NCBI RefSeq assembly: GCF_900188375.1
Contig: NZ_FZOO01000013.1
Span: forward strand, 43,031 to 107,030
Length of the DNA stretch: 64,000 nt
Reading direction: 5' to 3'
DNA from: Geodermatophilus pulveris
Lineage (GTDB): Bacteria > Actinomycetota > Actinomycetes > Mycobacteriales > Geodermatophilaceae
In this document: positions 52,772 through 61,149 of the stretch, piece after piece
Layout of the letters: every line of letters begins with the position of its first letter
How positions within the stretch are numbered: the stretch's first letter is position 1
Notes under the pieces: model-generated
The model's database searches: none
What the model saw: only the letters and a program-made list of their open reading frames with translations
What the model was told of the DNA's origin: nothing
Made by a program: the position numbers and the translations under genes

Positions 52772-52984
52772 GGCCGCGAACCTATCCCCGCCCGGGGGGC
52801 GCTCACGGGACCAGGCTGCCGGCCAGCTCGCCGGCGGCCGAGCAGTGGCGCGGGCGGGGGGACACTGCCGGCTCCTTCGGGGGACGACGGGGCGCACCCA
52901 CGGTAGGGGGCCGGGCGTGTCACGGCAGCTCGGGTGCCGGCACACCGGCCGCGGTGCCGCCGTCCGGGGCGTAGCGTCGCCGGG

Positions 52985-53791
52985 GTGCCCGGGGGACCCG
53001 CCGTGCGAGTCGGCACCGCGAACATCGCCTCGGGCCGCAGCCCGGCCGGTCCGGTGCTGGACGCGCACGGGCTCGGGCAGGCGGTCGCCGACCTGGACGT
53101 CGACGTGCTCGCCGTCCAGGAGGTCGACGCCGGGCAGCCGCGCTCGCACCGGGCCGACCAGGCCGCCGCCCTGGCCACCGGGCTGGGCGCGGAGGACTGG
53201 CGCGCCGCGGCCACGGTGGCCGGCACGCCGTCCCCGTTCCCCACCTGGACACCGGCCGACCCGGCGCTGCGCGGGCCGGGCCCGAGCCCCGACGGCCCGG
53301 CCTACGGCATCGCGCTGGTCAGCCGGCTGCCGGTGCTCGAGTGGTCGGTGCTGGGGCTGGGAGCCGGCCGGGCGCGGCTGCCGCTGCAGGGCCCCGACCC
53401 GCGCACCGGCCGGCTGCGCTGGTGGTGGATCCCCGACGAGCCAAGGGTCGCCGTCGCCGCGCGGTTGGCGCACCTCACCGTGGTGGCCACCCACCTGTCC
53501 TTCGCCCCGCACACCTCGGTGCGCCAGCTGTTCCGGCTGCGCCGCTGGATCGCCGGCATGGCCGGGCCGGTGGTGCTGGCCGGCGACCTCAACCTGCCCG
53601 GCGGCGTGCCCGCCCGGCTGCTCGGCGCCACCTCCCTGGTGCGGGCTCCCAGCTTCCCGGCGTCCGGCCCCCGGGTGCAGCTGGACCACCTGCTGGCGGT
53701 CGGCGACGGCCTGCGCGGGCGGGACGCGGCGACGACGGCGCTGCCGGTCGGCGACCACCGCGCGCTCACAGTCACCGTCTCGCCGCACTGA
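52985..53791 (+). CDS. Endonuclease/exonuclease/phosphatase family protein
   Basis: 268 residues from GTG 52985; GTG 53003 is possible. EEP-fold motifs in order are VRVGTANIASG, VDVLAVQEVD (metal Glu), YGIALVSRLPV, VVATHLSFAP (His), VVLAGDLNLPGG (Asp-x-Asn) and PVGDHRALTV (Asp-His). The superfamily cleaves phosphodiester or phosphomonoester bonds in nucleic acids, lipids or inositol phosphates. No signal peptide is visible. It is divergent from menB. Confidence 0.85.
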   Translation: MPGGPAVRVGTANIASGRSPAGPVLDAHGLGQAVADLDVDVLAVQEVDAGQPRSHRADQAAALATGLGAEDWRAAATVAGTPSPFPTWTPADPALRGPGPSPDGPAYGIALVSRLPVLEWSVLGLGAGRARLPLQGPDPRTGRLRWWWIPDEPRVAVAARLAHLTVVATHLSFAPHTSVRQLFRLRRWIAGMAGPVVLAGDLNLPGGVPARLLGATSLVRAPSFPASGPRVQLDHLLAVGDGLRGRDAATTALPVGDHRALTVTVSPH

Positions 53792-53809
53792 CGCAGCAGG
53801 CGCCCCGGG

Positions 53810-54277
53810 TCAAGGGACCAACAGGTCGTGCAGGCGGTACAGCGAGGCCTCGAAGCCCGGGTGCAGCGGCACGCTCACCAGGTCGCCGAGGGCGATCCAG
53901 GCGACGCCGTCGCTCTCGCCGTCCAGCCGCAGGTCGGCGGCCTCGATCCGGCGCACCGGGCGGGCGAGCACCGTCGTGTAGCTCCACCCGCCGTGGTCGT
54001 CGACCGAGGCGGGGCCGAGCTTCAGGTCCTGCGGGAGCAGGCCGAGCTCCTCCTGCACCTCGCGCAGCGCGCCGTGCTCCGCTGACTCGCCCACGTGCAG
54101 CGCGCCTCCCGGGGTCCCCCAGGTGCCGCCGTGGTGCGACCACACGGCCCGGTGCTGCAGCAGCAGCTCGGGGCCGTCGTCGCCGGCGCGGTGCACCAGC
54201 AGCCCCGCGGCGCCGGCCCGCCCCCAGTGCCGGTGGCCGAGGGCGCAGCTGGTCCAGCCGTCGGTGGAGGCGAGCAC
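53810..54277 (-). CDS. NUDIX hydrolase
   Basis: 155 residues from GTG 54277; an ATG at 54352 would add 25 Arg/Gly-rich residues. The NUDIX box is complete: GALHVGESAEHGAL leads directly into REVQEELGL. The preceding CALGHRHWGRAGAAGLL is typical of an actinobacterial subgroup that hydrolyses nucleoside diphosphate derivatives. The substrate is not assignable. It converges with the EEP gene (18 bp). Confidence 0.9.
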   Translation of the reverse strand: MLASTDGWTSCALGHRHWGRAGAAGLLVHRAGDDGPELLLQHRAVWSHHGGTWGTPGGALHVGESAEHGALREVQEELGLLPQDLKLGPASVDDHGGWSYTTVLARPVRRIEAADLRLDGESDGVAWIALGDLVSVPLHPGFEASLYRLHDLLVP

Positions 54278-54372
54278 GGCTCCCAGTGAACCGCGCGGGC
54301 GCGCCCGGCGCCCGTCCCGGTTGCCACCGGAACGACCGGGTAGAGCGGCCACACCGACGACGAGGAGGCGGC

Positions 54373-54729
54373 ATGGCCAGCGGAGTGGCGAGCGTGTGGG
54401 TCCCGGTGGACGACATGGACCGGGCCCTGGGGTTCTACCGGGACACCCTGGGCCTGCAGGAGAGGTCCACGTCGCCCGAGTGGAGCGAGCTCGACGCCGG
54501 CGGCCTGGTGATCGGGCTCAACGCCCGCGAGGGCACGGCCCGGCACGCCGACGGCGGCGCGGTCATCTCCTTCCGGCCCGACGGCGACCTGGACGCCGAG
54601 GTGCAGGCGCTGCGCGACAAGGGCGTGGAGTTCACCGGCGACATCTCCGAGTACGACTGGGGCCGGCTCGCCCCGTTCAAGGACACCGAGGGCAACGACC
54701 TGCAGCTGTTCGCCCCGCCCCGCTCCTGA
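54373..54729 (+). CDS. VOC (glyoxalase-like) family protein
   Basis: 118 residues from ATG 54373 with a strong GAGGAGG site 4 bases upstream. It is a single VOC module with VWVPVDDMDRALGFYRDTLG, EWSELDAGGLVIGL and DTEGNDLQLFAP. Proteins of this size dimerise to form a metal-binding cleft. They may be isomerases, dioxygenases or antibiotic-binding proteins. The likely metal ligands are near the C-terminal Gln and the central Glu; the function is not assignable. Confidence 0.87.
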   Translation: MASGVASVWVPVDDMDRALGFYRDTLGLQERSTSPEWSELDAGGLVIGLNAREGTARHADGGAVISFRPDGDLDAEVQALRDKGVEFTGDISEYDWGRLAPFKDTEGNDLQLFAPPRS

Positions 54730-54770
54730 CCGGGGCACGGGGCGGGCCGTCGGCATCTAACGTCGGGCGG

Positions 54771-55889
54771 GTGGAGCGCTGGGACGTCGTGGTCGTCGGG
54801 GCCGGCCCGGCCGGGTCGGCCGCGGCCCTGGCGGCGCGGCGCGACGGGGCCTCCGTGCTGGTGCTGGACCGCGCCGAGTTCCCCCGCGACAAGGTGTGCG
54901 GCGACGGCGTGGCCCCCGAGGCGCTCGACGTCCTCGCCGGTCTCGGCGTCGACCCCGCCGCGCTGGTCGCCGGGTACCCGCCGGTCCCCCGGCTCTCGCT
55001 GCGCTCCCCCGGCGGGGCGGTGGTCGAGCGGGACACCCACCGGCCGTCGTCCGTCGTCCCCCGGGCGGTGTTCGACGCCCGGCTGCTGGACGCGGCGCGC
55101 GCCGCCGGGGCGGAGGTCCGCCGCCGCACCGTGCGCACCGTGGCGGCCGGCGCGGACGGGGTGACCGTCGACGGCGACCTGCGGGCCGGGGTGCTGGTGG
55201 GGGCGGACGGCGCGGAGTCCGCCGTCCGCCGGGCGCTGGGGCTCGGCAGCAACCGGCCCGACCGGCTGGCGGTGGCCATCCGCGGCTACGCGCCGGCGTT
55301 GCCCGGGCAGGGCGCCACCCAGGTGCTGGTGACCACCGAGCAGCGCTGGCCGGCCTACGCCTGGTCCTTCCCGCTCGGCGACGGGCGGGCCAACGTCGGC
55401 TACGGGGAGCTGGTGTCCGGCGGGGCGACCCGCGCGGCGCTGGTCGAGGGGCTGCACCGGCTGCTGCCGGGGGTGGCGCCGGAGGGGCTGCGCGCGCACC
55501 GGCTGCCGCTGTCCACCGGCCGCCCGCGGCTGCCCGGCGGGCGGGTGCTGCTGGCCGGCGACGCCGCGTCGCTGGTCAACCCGCTCACCGGGGAGGGCAT
55601 CTTCTACGCCGTGCTGTCCGGCGCGCTGGCCGGCGGGGCGTGGTCCGCGGGCGCCGGGGCGGGCGCGCGGTACCGGGCGGCGCTGCGGCGGCGGCTCGGC
55701 GCGCACCTGCGCTCGACCCGGGCGGCCTCCGAGCTGTCCCGGTGGCCGCGGCTGATGGATGCCACGGTCCGCGCGGCGGCCGCCGACCAGCGGGTCTTCG
55801 ACGACGTGGTCGCCCTCGGCCTGGCCGAGGGGCGGCTGGGCGGGCGCACCCTGGCCGCCGCGGTCCGCCGGCTGCCGGCCGGGCGGTGA
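54771..55889 (+). CDS. Geranylgeranyl reductase-family flavoprotein
   Basis: 372 residues from GTG 54771. The FAD site is VVVGAGPAGSAAAL, followed by FPRDKVCGDGVAPEAL, the GXGXXG-linked DKVCGDG motif of the geranylgeranyl reductase family. The second FAD motif is LLAGDAASLVNPLTGEGI. The family reduces isoprenoid double bonds. Its nearness to menB makes menaquinone side-chain saturation (as by MenJ of mycobacteria) an attractive but unproven role; halogenase- or hydroxylase-like relatives exist. Confidence 0.82.
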   Translation: MERWDVVVVGAGPAGSAAALAARRDGASVLVLDRAEFPRDKVCGDGVAPEALDVLAGLGVDPAALVAGYPPVPRLSLRSPGGAVVERDTHRPSSVVPRAVFDARLLDAARAAGAEVRRRTVRTVAAGADGVTVDGDLRAGVLVGADGAESAVRRALGLGSNRPDRLAVAIRGYAPALPGQGATQVLVTTEQRWPAYAWSFPLGDGRANVGYGELVSGGATRAALVEGLHRLLPGVAPEGLRAHRLPLSTGRPRLPGGRVLLAGDAASLVNPLTGEGIFYAVLSGALAGGAWSAGAGAGARYRAALRRRLGAHLRSTRAASELSRWPRLMDATVRAAAADQRVFDDVVALGLAEGRLGGRTLAAAVRRLPAGR

Positions 55890-55959
55890 GCGTGCACCCG
55901 GGCCCGACGTGCGCGCCCCGGCCGGTGGCGGCCGGCCGGTTCGTCTCCCGGCCGCCGCG

Positions 55960-56559
55960 TCAGGACGGCGGGGCGGGCGGCGGTCCCGCCGCGTAGTCCG
56001 CGCGGGTCAGCGGCTCGGCGGTCAGCGCACCCGAGGGCAGCGGCGCCTCCACGCGCTCGCCGTCCAGGGTCAGGACGACGGCCACCACGCCCGGCACGCT
56101 GGTCGCGGTGAGCACGACCTGGGCCACCGCCGGCCGGCTGGCCTCTCCGGCGGGGGCGTCCGTCGCGACGGCGATGTCGACCGTCGCCGTCCCGTCGGTG
56201 AGCTCGACGGCGGACAGCTCGACCTTGGGGGGCAGCGCGGTGGACAGCTGCCGGTCCCGCTCGTCGGCGGTCGGGCCGGCCGCCAGCTCGTCCAGCAGCA
56301 CGTCGAGCCGCTCCTGCGCCGTCGCCCCGGCCACCTCGCGCGGCCGGGGCACGAGGGCGTCGGAGGCGTCCACCAGGTAGACCTCCCCGGGTCCGACCGT
56401 GGGGTCTGAAGCCGTCGAGGGGGCCGGGTCCGGCGCCGCGGAGGCCAGCCCGTAGGGGACCTCGGACGCCGGGATCGCCCTGGCCGCGCCGCCGGTGGGC
56501 ACCGCGCACCCGGCGAGCAGGACGAGCAGTCCCGCCGCCGCCCACCGCCCCGCGCTCAC
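55960..56559 (-). CDS. GerMN-domain lipoprotein
   Basis: 199 residues from GTG 56559. A type II signal peptide with lipobox LLAGC is followed by a Pro/Ser linker and a GerMN domain (about residues 65-180): VYLVDASDALVPRPREV, AQERLDVLLDELAAGP and TDGTATVDIAVA. Larger LpqB lipoproteins carrying GerMN domains work with the MtrAB system in actinobacteria. The GTGA overlap with the kinase gene suggests a comparable accessory, perhaps modulating the sensor at the membrane. Confidence 0.87.
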   Translation of the reverse strand: MSAGRWAAAGLLVLLAGCAVPTGGAARAIPASEVPYGLASAAPDPAPSTASDPTVGPGEVYLVDASDALVPRPREVAGATAQERLDVLLDELAAGPTADERDRQLSTALPPKVELSAVELTDGTATVDIAVATDAPAGEASRPAVAQVVLTATSVPGVVAVVLTLDGERVEAPLPSGALTAEPLTRADYAAGPPPAPPS

Positions 56560-57926
56560 CGGTGCACCGCGGGCAGGGAGACGCTGAACCGGGCGCCGCC
56601 GCCGGGGGCCGCGCTGCACCACGCCGCCCCGCCGTGCTGCCGGGCGGTCTCGGCCACGATGGCCAGGCCCAGACCGGCCCCGGGCAGGGACCGGCGGGCC
56701 GCGTTCGGCCCGCGGGCGAACCGCTCGAACACCCGCTCCCGGTCCTCGGCGGGCACGCCCGGCCCGTCGTCGTCCACGCTCACCACCACCGTCCCCTCGC
56801 GCCGGTGCACGTGCACCGCGCACGTCCCGCCCGCGTGCCGGTCGGCGTTGTCCAGCAGGTTGCGCACCGCCCGCTCCAGCCCCCGCTTGTCGCCCGCCAC
56901 CACCGTCTCCTCGTCGGGGTCGGCCACCAGCAGCCCGGGGTCCCGGCCGCAGGCGGCCAGCACCTCGCGCACCAGGGCGGCCAGCGGCACCTCCGTCGTG
57001 GCCGTCCCCGGCGCGCCGTCGATGCGGGCCAGCTCCAGCAGGTCGTCGAGCATGCGGCGGAACCGGCGCAGCTCGCCCTGCACCAGGGTGAGCGCCTGGT
57101 CGGCCCGCGGCGAGAGCTCGGTGCGCCGGGCGGCGAGCACCTCGACGCTGGTCACCACCCCGGTCAGCGGACTGCGCAGCTCGTGGCTGACGTCCCCGAC
57201 GAAGCGGGCGTCCCGGTCGATCCGTGCGGCCAGTGCGTCGACCATGCTGTTGAAGCCCGCCACGATCGCCAGCAGGTCGGGGTCGTCCGTGGACGGCAGC
57301 CGCGTGGTCAGCTCGCCGCCGGCGATCCGGGTGGCCGCCCCGGCCACCTGCTCCAGCGGCTGCACCGCGCGCCGGCTGGCCCACAGACCGAACGCGGCCC
57401 CGGCCGCGGTCGCCACGAGCGCCCCGGCCGCGAGGACGGCGGCCAGCGTGCGGAGCACCTGCTGCAGCTCGGTGAGCGGGGCGAGCTCGTAGAACTCCGC
57501 GTCCGCGCTGTCGACCGGCACCCCCACCAGGAGCGCCGGGCCGTCCGCGGTGTCGACCCGCAGCGTCCCCGCGGAGCCCCGGCCGACGACGGCGCGTAGC
57601 TCCGCCGGGACGTCGCGGGCGCCGGCGTCCAGGCCGGAGGAGTACCAGGAGTCGCCGCTGCGCACGATGACGTCCGCGCCGCCGGAGGGCACCAGCTCGG
57701 CGACGGCCTCGCCGACGTCGGCGCCCGCGGTCGACAGCCGGCCGGCCAGCACGTTGGCGTCGGCGAACGCCTGCCGGGTGAGCAGGGCCTCCCGCTGGTC
57801 GAGCAGGTAGCCGCGGGCGAGCAGCCAGGTGGTACCGGCCAGGACGACGGAGACCAGCAGCGCGCCCGCGGCGAACCCGAGGACGATCCGTGACCGCAGC
57901 CCCCGCGGTGCGAGGGCCCGCCTCAC
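56556..57926 (-). CDS. Sensor histidine kinase (MtrB-like architecture)
   Basis: 456 residues from GTG 57926, overlapping the regulator stop (GTGA). Order: TM helix (VLGFAAGALLVSVVLAGTTW), extracellular sensor region of about 120 residues, and second TM helix (LAAVLAAGALVATAAGAAFG). A HAMP domain follows, then the H-box FVGDVSHELRSPLTGV, the N-box VRNLLDNADRHAGG and ATP-lid motifs DDDGPGVP and GAGLGLAIV. It autophosphorylates on the His and passes phosphate to the coupled regulator. The signal is unknown; operon partners point to cell-envelope sensing. Confidence 0.93.
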   Translation of the reverse strand: MRRALAPRGLRSRIVLGFAAGALLVSVVLAGTTWLLARGYLLDQREALLTRQAFADANVLAGRLSTAGADVGEAVAELVPSGGADVIVRSGDSWYSSGLDAGARDVPAELRAVVGRGSAGTLRVDTADGPALLVGVPVDSADAEFYELAPLTELQQVLRTLAAVLAAGALVATAAGAAFGLWASRRAVQPLEQVAGAATRIAGGELTTRLPSTDDPDLLAIVAGFNSMVDALAARIDRDARFVGDVSHELRSPLTGVVTSVEVLAARRTELSPRADQALTLVQGELRRFRRMLDDLLELARIDGAPGTATTEVPLAALVREVLAACGRDPGLLVADPDEETVVAGDKRGLERAVRNLLDNADRHAGGTCAVHVHRREGTVVVSVDDDGPGVPAEDRERVFERFARGPNAARRSLPGAGLGLAIVAETARQHGGAAWCSAAPGGGARFSVSLPAVHR

Positions 57927-58636
57927 TGCGGGTCCAGCCGGTAGCCCAGCCCGCGGACGGTGACCACGGTGCGCGGGTTGGCGGGGTCCCGCTCGACCTT
58001 GGTGCGCAGCCGCCGGACGTGCACGTCGACGATCCGCTCGTCGCCGAAGAAACCGTGCTCCCACACCCGCTCGAGCAGCAACTGGCGGCTGAAGACCCGG
58101 CCCGGGGCGGAGGCCAGCTCGCACAGCAACCGGAACTCCGTCAGCGTGAGCGGCAGCTGCTGCTCGCCGCGGTGCACCGTGCCGGCCGCCTCGCGCAGCA
58201 CCAGCGGCGCGTCCGGGAACCGGTCGAGGACCACCTCCGCCGGTCCGCCGCCGCCGACGCCGGCCCCGGCCCGCCGTCGCAGGGCGCGCAGCCGGGCGGT
58301 GATCTCCTCGACCTCGAACGGCTTGGTCACGTAGTCGTCGGCGCCGGCCTCCAGCGCGGTGACGATGTCGTGGGTGTCGGCGCGGGCGCTGACCACGATG
58401 ATCGGCAGGTCGTGGCCGCGGCGGACCTCGCGGATGACGGCGAACCCGTCCATGGAGCCCAGCATCAGGTCGACCACCATCAGGTCGGGGGCCGCGGTCG
58501 CGACCACGGCGAGGGCCTCCTCCCCGCTCACCGCCTCGGCGACGTCGTAGCCCTCGTCCTCCAGCGCCCAGCGCAGTGCCGTGCGGATCGGGTCGTCGTC
58601 CTCGACGACCAGCAGACGCAGCGGCACCCCGGCCAT
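57923..58636 (-). CDS. OmpR-family response regulator
   Basis: 237 residues. The receiver domain has VVEDDDPIRTAL, phospho-acceptor Asp in MVVDLMLGSMDGF, IVVSARADTHD and ADDYVTKPFEVEE. A linker rich in Ala and Gly leads to a winged helix with LTLTEFRLLCELA and RIVDVHVRRLRTKVE, then VRGLGYRLDP. It is typical of PhoB/OmpR regulators such as MtrA or CseB. It heads the operon, with kinase and lipoprotein following by overlapping codons. The promoter should lie in 58637-58771, shared with the divergent STAS gene. Confidence 0.93.
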   Translation of the reverse strand: MAGVPLRLLVVEDDDPIRTALRWALEDEGYDVAEAVSGEEALAVVATAAPDLMVVDLMLGSMDGFAVIREVRRGHDLPIIVVSARADTHDIVTALEAGADDYVTKPFEVEEITARLRALRRRAGAGVGGGGPAEVVLDRFPDAPLVLREAAGTVHRGEQQLPLTLTEFRLLCELASAPGRVFSRQLLLERVWEHGFFGDERIVDVHVRRLRTKVERDPANPRTVVTVRGLGYRLDPQ

Positions 58637-58771
58637 GCTGCCACCGGCCCCCGCCCGGTCCGCCCGGCGTCACGCGATCGCAAAGCAACGCCCGGCCGGA
58701 TCGCAAACAACCCCGACGACCCTGTCAGGTGCAGGCGGCAGGACCGCCCCCACGGACCCAGGAGGACGACG

Positions 58772-59092
58772 ATGACGGCACTGGCGCCCACGGGGGCGGA
58801 CGTGGTGACGGTCCACCTGGACGACGCGCTGCTGGCCGACGGCCTGGCCGACGTGCGGTGGCTGCTGCACGACGCGCTGCTGGCCGGTGCCCGGCACCTG
58901 GTGGTGGACCTCTCCGGCGTGCGCTCCCTGTCGAGCTCGGCGGTCGCCAGCTTCCTCTCGGCGCACCGCACCTGCCGCGCCCGGGGCGGCGCCGTGGTGC
59001 TGCGCGGCGCCGACCGCCGCACCCGGGACCTGCTGCACCGCACCGGCCTGTGGCGGGTCCTGGCCGTCGAGCCCGCGCAGGCCGTGGCATGA
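58772..59092 (+). CDS. STAS-domain anti-sigma factor antagonist-like protein, first copy
   Basis: 106 residues from ATG 58772 with GGAGGA seven bases upstream. One STAS domain is present: VVTVHLDDALLADGLA, then HLVVDLSGVRSLSSSAVASFL. The Ser cluster lies at the position phosphorylated in SpoIIAA-type antagonists. Such proteins release sigma factors from anti-sigma kinases. No kinase or sigma gene is adjacent. It is the first of three short genes transcribed together. Confidence 0.8.
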   Translation: MTALAPTGADVVTVHLDDALLADGLADVRWLLHDALLAGARHLVVDLSGVRSLSSSAVASFLSAHRTCRARGGAVVLRGADRRTRDLLHRTGLWRVLAVEPAQAVA

Positions 59093-59122
59093 CCCGCTCC
59101 CCCCGTCCCCTGGAGGTGCACG

Positions 59123-59287
59123 ATGCCCGGACCGATCCTCGTGCTGTTGCTCGCCTGGCTGGCGGTCGTCGTGGTCGGCGCCGTCGTGACCGGCTGGTTC
59201 TGGCTGACCCTGGTCGGCCTGGCCATGGTGCTGACGACGGGCGCCCTCGGGGTGGCGGAGCACCTGGGGCGCTCCCCGCGGACGTGA
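59123..59287 (+). CDS. 54-residue membrane protein between two STAS genes
   Basis: Too short for many gene finders. ATG 59123 follows TGGAGG. The protein is almost all hydrophobic: LVLLLAWLAVVVVGAVVTG, then WLTLVGLAMVLTTGALGVA, giving two predicted helices, and a short charged tail. The stop overlaps the next STAS start (GTGA), so translation is coupled. The function is unknown; it may tether or modulate the STAS proteins. Confidence 0.6.
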   Translation: MPGPILVLLLAWLAVVVVGAVVTGWFWLTLVGLAMVLTTGALGVAEHLGRSPRT

Positions 59288-59577
59288 GGCGCACCGACCT
59301 CGTCGTCCGTCCCGACGGCGTCCTCGCGGCCAGCGGGTACCTCACCTGTCAGGGCGCCGACCTGGTCCGCGGCACGGCGGCCTCCCTGCGGAGCGGCGGG
59401 TGCACCCGGGTCGTGGTCGACCTGCGCGGCGTCCGCGCCGCCGACGCGGCCGGCCTGGCCGTCCTGCAGCAGCTGCGCCGGGAGTTGGCCGCGGACGGCT
59501 GCGAACTGGTCGTGCGGGGCGCACCGACGCGGGCGGAGGGCGTGGGATTCGAGCCCACGATGGGTGTCACCCCATAG
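59284..59577 (+). CDS. STAS-domain protein, second copy
   Basis: 97 residues from GTG 59284. It has a STAS core with LVVRPDGVLAASGYLTCQGA, RVVVDLRGVRAADAAGLAVL and GCELVVRGAP. The Ser usually phosphorylated is replaced (RAADAAG), so regulation by phosphorylation is doubtful. The last 15 residues are encoded across a tRNA-Ser fragment and probably are not part of the ancestral protein fold. It is coupled to the small membrane protein. Confidence 0.72.
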   Translation: MRRTDLVVRPDGVLAASGYLTCQGADLVRGTAASLRSGGCTRVVVDLRGVRAADAAGLAVLQQLRRELAADGCELVVRGAPTRAEGVGFEPTMGVTP

Positions 59578-59588
59578 CGGTTCTCAAG
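59532..59588 (-). tRNA. 3' fragment of tRNA-Ser (TGA anticodon), attachment-site remnant
   Basis: On the minus strand the sequence contains an anticodon loop CTTGAGA (anticodon TGA) and the 3' anticodon stem strand. A long variable arm follows (ATGGG and CCCAT around a short loop), then a complete T arm with CTCGAAT. Last come a 7-nt acceptor strand GCCCTCC and discriminator G followed by CC. The 5' half is absent: neither GGAGGGC nor a D arm occurs upstream. This is the pattern left when an element integrates into a tRNA 3' end. The intact tRNA may lie at the other end of the element, outside the window. Confidence 0.72.
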
Positions 59589-60459
59589 CCTGATACAGGC
59601 TCTTCGCGAACCAACGCCGATCAACCGTTTCCGGAGGTCAACCACGGTACTGCTGAGACCGGTGGCTACCGCCAATGACCCCTGCGTGCCCGTACTACGG
59701 GCACGCAGCGGGCACGGCCGTGGGTAGCAGAATGCTTTGCCGCCTATGGATCGAGGGGTCAGCCGGCCGGCACTGCTCGTCTGCGTCGCTCGGAGTCGGC
59801 TGGGTGATGCGGCACCTGATGACGGACACCGCATACCCGCTACCGCTGCCCCTGTCGCCGACGCTGACCGCAGCGGCAGAAGACGCGAGCGGGAACACGC
59901 AGAACAGGCACGCGGTGGCCCCTCGCACGCCACCACCTCGCCGACGAGCTCAGGATCTCCGACCAGCTACACCACTTCTTGGGACGTCACCCGGGGTTGT
60001 AGTGACCCGGCGCCGGGTCCTTGCCGTGGGAGCCTAGACGCGCAACAGCCCTGACCATTACGCGCGTTAGGGCACTATGTCGTGGTTGCTGCGTGCGTTA
60101 CAGCGTTCTCCTTGGTCTCGCCAATGGCAGGGCTACCGGCCTCGTGCTGCCGGTGCCCGGTCGGGTCGCCTTCAAGCTGCTGAGGGGTTCTTGCCCATGG
60201 CAGCTGCCCTGCTGGCCCGCGTGAACGTCAGTGCTCTAGCTGGGGTGCTGCTCGCCGCTGGGGCCGCTCCGCACGAACCGCGGCCCCTGTCGGACTCAGC
60301 CTTCCGCAACACGACGGGGTTGACGTCCGAGACCGCCAGCGCCAGGCGCTGACCCGTCGCCTCGGACCGGCAGGGTTGAGGCCTCCTCGACCAGGCGTAG
60401 CGACGTGTGTGGTGATCGGTCAGGGTGGGGCCAATCGAAGCCCCGCCTTCCGCGATTTC
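59589..60459. other. Non-coding or decayed island DNA
   Basis: No open frame in this stretch has convincing protein composition, and I see no integrase. Short frames in all directions are Arg/Pro-rich shadows. It contains the hairpin at 59684-59706. Confidence 0.5.
59684..59706. terminator. 9-bp hairpin just inside the island edge
   Basis: GCGTGCCCG (59684-59692) pairs perfectly with 59698-59706 around a 5-nt loop. It could be a terminator for the STAS operon or for an island gene, or part of an integrase binding region. No T-tract is seen. Confidence 0.35.
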
Positions 60460-60846
60460 TTACTCGACCGCGAGCTGCACCTGGCGTTTGACCTGCTCGG
60501 CAACTGCTACTTCATCGGCAGCGTTTTCAAGGGGCTGCATCCACGTCTTTTCGACTGCCTTGTGTGTCTCGATCAGAAAAACTGGGAGTCCGTGGTCCGG
60601 ATTGACGGACAGGCCTAGGTTGACGTTCAGGAGCTTGTATTGACCGGCGGGAGGACCGTCCAACTCGACCTCGTCCTCGAAGACCTCGGTGACGCCTTCC
60701 TCCGAATCCAACCGAGGGACGAGTCCTTGGGCGGTGATCCGCCTTCCCCGTCCCGGACCCACGCGACCAATGCGGCTACGCCGGCCTGGAAAGGAGTTGT
60801 CGGCGGAGTCCCTCGATGCGGGCAGGGTCCCCGAGATCCAGGACAT
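60460..60846 (-). CDS. Hypothetical 128-residue island protein
   Basis: From ATG 60846, with AAGGG immediately upstream. The C-terminal 80 residues look like a real protein: VTEVFEDEVELDG, QYKLLNVNLGLSV, GLPVFLIETHKAVEKTW and AEQVKRQVQLAVE. They have balanced charged and hydrophobic residues and codon use less GC-biased than the chromosome. The N-terminal 45 residues are Arg/Gly/Ser-rich and less convincing, so the true start may be internal. No family is recognised. The lower GC suits horizontal origin. Confidence 0.5.
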   Translation of the reverse strand: MSWISGTLPASRDSADNSFPGRRSRIGRVGPGRGRRITAQGLVPRLDSEEGVTEVFEDEVELDGPPAGQYKLLNVNLGLSVNPDHGLPVFLIETHKAVEKTWMQPLENAADEVAVAEQVKRQVQLAVE

Positions 60847-60975
60847 ATCCCTTTTTGACCAGCGCGAGTCACCCGGCGCCGTTGCAGATCCGCCTGCATC
60901 TAAGCGAACCTTGTCGGCTGTCCTCGCTGTGACACCGCCCTCAGCTCTGCTCCGAGAAGGGGGGACAGCCTCGTC

Positions 60976-61149
60976 ATGCAGCGACCGTCAAGCATCCTTA
61001 GGTCGCAAATGCTGCCTGAGGCGTTGCATGAGCGGCCGTGGGTTGAAGTGCTTGACTTCCGCTTGCATGAGTTGAGGCGCTTTCTCGAGCGTCAGCAGCT
61101 TCGCGTTAACATTCTTGACCGCGAGGACCTCGAGTCTTCCCTGTCATAA
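60976..61149 (+). CDS. Small 57-residue island protein or gene remnant
   Basis: From ATG 60976, preceded by a G-rich stretch 12 bases upstream. The peptide includes WVEVLDFRLHELRRFLERQQ and RVNILDREDLESSLS, charged and helical-looking. The same frame is open upstream to 60902 and contains CPRCDTAL, a possible zinc-knuckle residue pattern, but has no start codon there. It may therefore be the tail of a decayed longer gene. The function is unknown. Confidence 0.35.
   Translation: MQRPSSILRSQMLPEALHERPWVEVLDFRLHELRRFLERQQLRVNILDREDLESSLS

Noticed and set aside
59532..59700. Complete tRNA-Ser gene
   Set aside because: The 5' acceptor strand, D arm and 5' anticodon strand are missing upstream of the matching 3' half.
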